Below, in pieces: positions 62,455 through 64,000 of a stretch of 64,000 nt of DNA. This stretch comes from Myxococcales bacterium (lineage in GTDB: Bacteria; Myxococcota_A; Polyangia; Polyangiales; Polyangiaceae). The translations under genes were made by a program, and so were the position numbers. The notes beneath the pieces are model-generated. The model was not told where the DNA came from, did not search any database, and was given only the letters and a program-made list of their open reading frames with translations. Within the stretch, counting starts at the first letter, position 1. Each line of letters begins with the position of its first letter. The DNA lies in the NCBI GenBank assembly GCA_016794345.1, contig JAEUKE010000192.1:1-64000 (forward strand). Direction: 5' to 3'.

Positions 62455-63350
62455 GGCACGAGCCTCTCGATGCGGGTCACGAGGATGCCTTCGCAGCCGA
62501 TCGCCTTCAGCCTCGCCACGATGCGGTAGATCTGCGCCTGCGGGACGACCGCGTGAACGGCCACGACCTCGCTGCTCGATCCGCCCACGTCGACCACCGT
62601 AGGGCCGGAGATGCCGGGCAACACCTCACGCACGGCGTCGAGCGCGCGGCGGGGGACGTTCGCCATCAGGTAACGTTGACCACGCGCGCGGACCACGCTC
62701 TCGAGGGCCATGCCGAGCTCGTCCACCGCCGCGGCGACGGCGGGATCGAGCGAGGCTCGCGGGCGGGTGACGAGGCGCGCAGAGGACTCGAGCACGGTGG
62801 CCACTTCGGTCAGGCCGTTCACGCGGAGCGTGCTGCCGGTCGAGACGAGGTCCACGATGGTGTCCGCGATGCCGAGGTGCGGCGCCACCTCCGCTGCGCC
62901 GCTCACGGGCACGACCTGCACCGATCGACCGCGGGCCTCGAAGAACTCCCGTGTCATCCGCGGGAACGCGGTGGCGACGCGCGCGCCGTCCGGGATCGAC
63001 TCGAGGCTCGGCTCGCCTTCCCGCAAACGCATCGCGACGACGAGACGGCAGCGGCCCATGCCCAGGTCGACGACGGAGTCGAGCGCGCGGCCGGACTCCG
63101 CGACGCAATCCCAGCCGGTGATGCCGGCGTCGGCGGCGCCGTCCGCCACGAACTCGGGGATGTCCTGCGCGCGCACGAAGAGCGCGGAGAACTCACCCCC
63201 GAGCGAGGCGACGAGGGCGCGGTCGTTTGACGCCCGGACCTCGAGGCCGGCGTCAGCCAGCGCGCTGCGCACGTCCTCCACGAGCCTTCCTTTGTTGGGC
63301 AAGGCGATCCGCGCTCGAGAGGGCACGACTGTCGATTCGTTTTTGCTCAC
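62451..63350 (-). CDS. hisG: ATP phosphoribosyltransferase, long form
   Basis: 299 residues from GTG 63350 with GAGGA 5 nt upstream. The catalytic domain shows IALPNKGRL, the DAGITGWD phosphoribose segment and DLVSTGSTLRVNGL. A C-terminal about 80-residue regulatory domain (QRYLMANVP...IYRIVARLKAIGCEGILV) is present, so this is the hexameric, histidine-inhibited long form that needs no HisZ. It commits PRPP and ATP to histidine. It is the first structural gene, behind a His-rich leader ORF. Confidence 0.97.
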   Translation of the reverse strand: MSKNESTVVPSRARIALPNKGRLVEDVRSALADAGLEVRASNDRALVASLGGEFSALFVRAQDIPEFVADGAADAGITGWDCVAESGRALDSVVDLGMGRCRLVVAMRLREGEPSLESIPDGARVATAFPRMTREFFEARGRSVQVVPVSGAAEVAPHLGIADTIVDLVSTGSTLRVNGLTEVATVLESSARLVTRPRASLDPAVAAAVDELGMALESVVRARGQRYLMANVPRRALDAVREVLPGISGPTVVDVGGSSSEVVAVHAVVPQAQIYRIVARLKAIGCEGILVTRIERLVP

Positions 63351-63373
63351 GTTGTCCTCGTCACCTGGAAAGA

Positions 63374-63408
63374 CAGAGTCGGCTGCGAAGCCGCAGGGTC
63401 CGCCGCAG
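63374..63408 (-). promoter_or_regulatory. candidate attenuator hairpins before hisG
   Basis: On the minus strand CTGCGGC occurs twice (63408-63402 and 63396-63390), and both copies begin with CTGCG, which can pair with CGCAG at 63387-63383. The nearer pairing gives a 5-bp stem with a GCTT loop followed by GACTCTGTCTTT, a weak terminator; the farther pairing would exclude it. This mutually exclusive pairing suits attenuation, but the U-tract is poor. Confidence 0.4.
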
Positions 63409-63466
63409 AGGGCGCCACCCAGCTGCCAAGACGTTTCCGGGCGAATCTCGAGGAGGGGTGAGGCCC

Positions 63467-63553
63467 TCAGCTCGTACCGTGGCGCGCCGACTCGCCCGAA
63501 AGGAGCGCGCCCCGGCAGCGATGATGCTGGTGATGGGCGACGCAGGCGAGCAT
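63467..63553 (-). CDS. hisL: his operon leader peptide (HHQHH)
   Basis: A 28-residue ORF from ATG 63553 to TGA 63467, not previously called. Residues 7-11 are HHQHH, four His codons in five, followed by an Arg/Ala/Ser tail with one more His. A ribosome site GAAGG lies 5 nt before the ATG. A consensus-like promoter (TTGACG-17-TAGCCT) ends 10 nt upstream. A 7-bp hairpin (63505-63511 with 63481-63487) begins 9 nt after the His codons, where a stalled ribosome would mask it. The ORF is 116 bp before hisG. This is the design of enterobacterial hisL, here in a myxobacterium-like genome. Confidence 0.75.
   Translation of the reverse strand: MLACVAHHQHHRCRGALLSGESARHGTS
63481..63511 (-). promoter_or_regulatory. 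pause-type hairpin inside the his leader
   Basis: Arms GGCGCGC and GCGCGCC (7 bp perfect) enclose a 17-nt loop and start 9 nt after the last of the clustered His codons. A ribosome stalled on these codons would cover or abut the 5' arm. Confidence 0.5.
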
Positions 63554-63563
63554 GACGGCCTTC

Positions 63564-63592
63564 AGGCTAGGAGGCGGAGCGCCCTCCGTCAA
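63564..63592 (-). promoter_or_regulatory. his operon promoter
   Basis: On the minus strand TTGACG (63592-63587) and TAGCCT (63569-63564) are separated by exactly 17 bp, a good sigma-70 promoter. It ends 10 nt before the leader-peptide ATG, so the transcript has a very short 5' leader. Confidence 0.7.
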
Positions 63593-63613
63593 GCACAGCC
63601 CCGAGCTCGGCGC

Positions 63614-64000
63614 TCAGTACAGACGCACGCGGCCGTCGAGCAAGGCGGCGCGCAGGCGAGGCAGCGCGCGCATCTCGTCGTCGAAGATGGCTCGCACGAC
63701 GGGCTCGAGCGCGTGGGTCGAGCCGATCGTCTGCCCGCAGATCTTCACGTGGACCGCGCGTGGATCCGTGATGCGACGGCCGATGCAGGAGACGAGGGTG
63801 ACCGCGACGTCGAGGGCGGTGTCGATCTCCGCAGCCGTGCGCGCGGCGATGCGCTCCGCCAGCAGACTGTAGAGCTTGCCGACGTGGCTCACCGGGTTCT
63901 TGCCGGCGGCTGCCTCCATGCACATGGGCCGGTACGGCGTGATCAAGCCGCTCGCGCGGTTGCCGCGGCCCACCTCGCCGTCGTCGCCCGACTCGGCCGA
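63614..64000 (-). CDS. archaeal-type S-adenosylmethionine synthetase (3' part)
   Basis: The C-terminal about 129 residues of a gene running off the window end. The sequence reads [33 protein letters not shown], then [12 protein letters not shown]. These are the conserved blocks of the archaeal-type methionine adenosyltransferase family (PF01941), not of bacterial MetK. It makes SAM from methionine and ATP. The his promoter begins 22 bp after its stop. An in-frame GTG at 63973 is inside the VGRGNR block and is not a start. Confidence 0.88.
   Translation of the reverse strand, partial: SAESGDDGEVGRGNRASGLITPYRPMCMEAAAGKNPVSHVGKLYSLLAERIAARTAAEIDTALDVAVTLVSCIGRRITDPRAVHVKICGQTIGSTHALEPVVRAIFDDEMRALPRLRAALLDGRVRLY

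Noticed and set aside
63614-63973. A small free-standing gene starting at the GTG 63973
   Set aside because: The GTG codes the Val of the conserved VGRGNR block, and the frame continues to the window edge as the rest of the MAT gene.

Overview
The window is GC-rich, gene-dense chromosomal DNA that looks like a myxobacterium of the Polyangiales type. The signs are three large Ser/Thr protein kinases, a bacterial enhancer-binding protein, many lipoproteins with Gly/Ser/Thr-rich linkers after the lipobox, DUF1552/DUF1592/DUF1501 surface-protein clusters, and frequent GTG/TTG starts with 4-bp gene overlaps. I see no phage, transposase, CRISPR array, rRNA or tRNA.

Layout. Positions 1-8 kb hold a DUF2254 membrane protein, a histone-H1-like basic protein, a subtilase with an alpha/beta hydrolase, a DHH phosphoesterase, a broken zinc-ribbon gene and a beta-propeller lipoprotein. 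Positions 8-14 kb hold a lipoprotein with a translationally coupled Fis-type HTH protein, then an FHA-GAF-AAA+ sigma-54 activator divergent from a TPR-bearing Ser/Thr kinase across only 33 bp. Positions 14-18 kb hold a DUF1592/DUF1552 pair. Positions 18-27.5 kb hold a DUF5995-FAD oxidoreductase fusion, a giant adenylate-cyclase/AAA/TPR protein and, divergent from it, a kinase ending in a cyclic-nucleotide-binding domain. Positions 27.5-32.5 kb hold two lipoproteins and an ECF-type sigma factor overlapping a soluble kinase. Positions 32.5-38.4 kb are housekeeping: rsmI, rpoH, a membrane protein, mutL and miaA. Positions 38.4-42 kb hold a DUF1549-like/DUF1501/c-type-haem trio. Positions 42-50 kb hold lipoproteins, a radical SAM enzyme, a stand-alone cereblon-type CULT protein with a GNAT acetyltransferase, and a disordered protein with its overlapping partner. 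Positions 50-56 kb hold a TetR-P450 divergent pair with a palindromic operator, an M3 metallopeptidase and an EamA transporter.

Positions 56-63.6 kb hold a complete histidine operon on the minus strand: leader peptide, then hisG-D-C-H-A-B-F-N-IE. Nearly every junction overlaps by 1-4 nt and together the genes cover the whole pathway. Upstream is a sigma-70-like promoter (TTGACG, 17 bp, TAGCCT) and a previously unannotated 28-residue leader ORF containing HHQHH followed by hairpins, which reads as an attenuator. The window ends inside an archaeal-type S-adenosylmethionine synthetase.

The strongest leads are the his leader/attenuator, the CULT (thalidomide-binding-fold) protein with all three cage tryptophans at the cereblon spacing, the cyclase next to a kinase-cNMP-binding fusion, the FHA activator/kinase divergent pair with overlapping -10 boxes, and the TetR/P450 operator. 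A recurrent TANNNT hexamer 6-12 nt before start codons suggests that many transcripts here have very short leaders.
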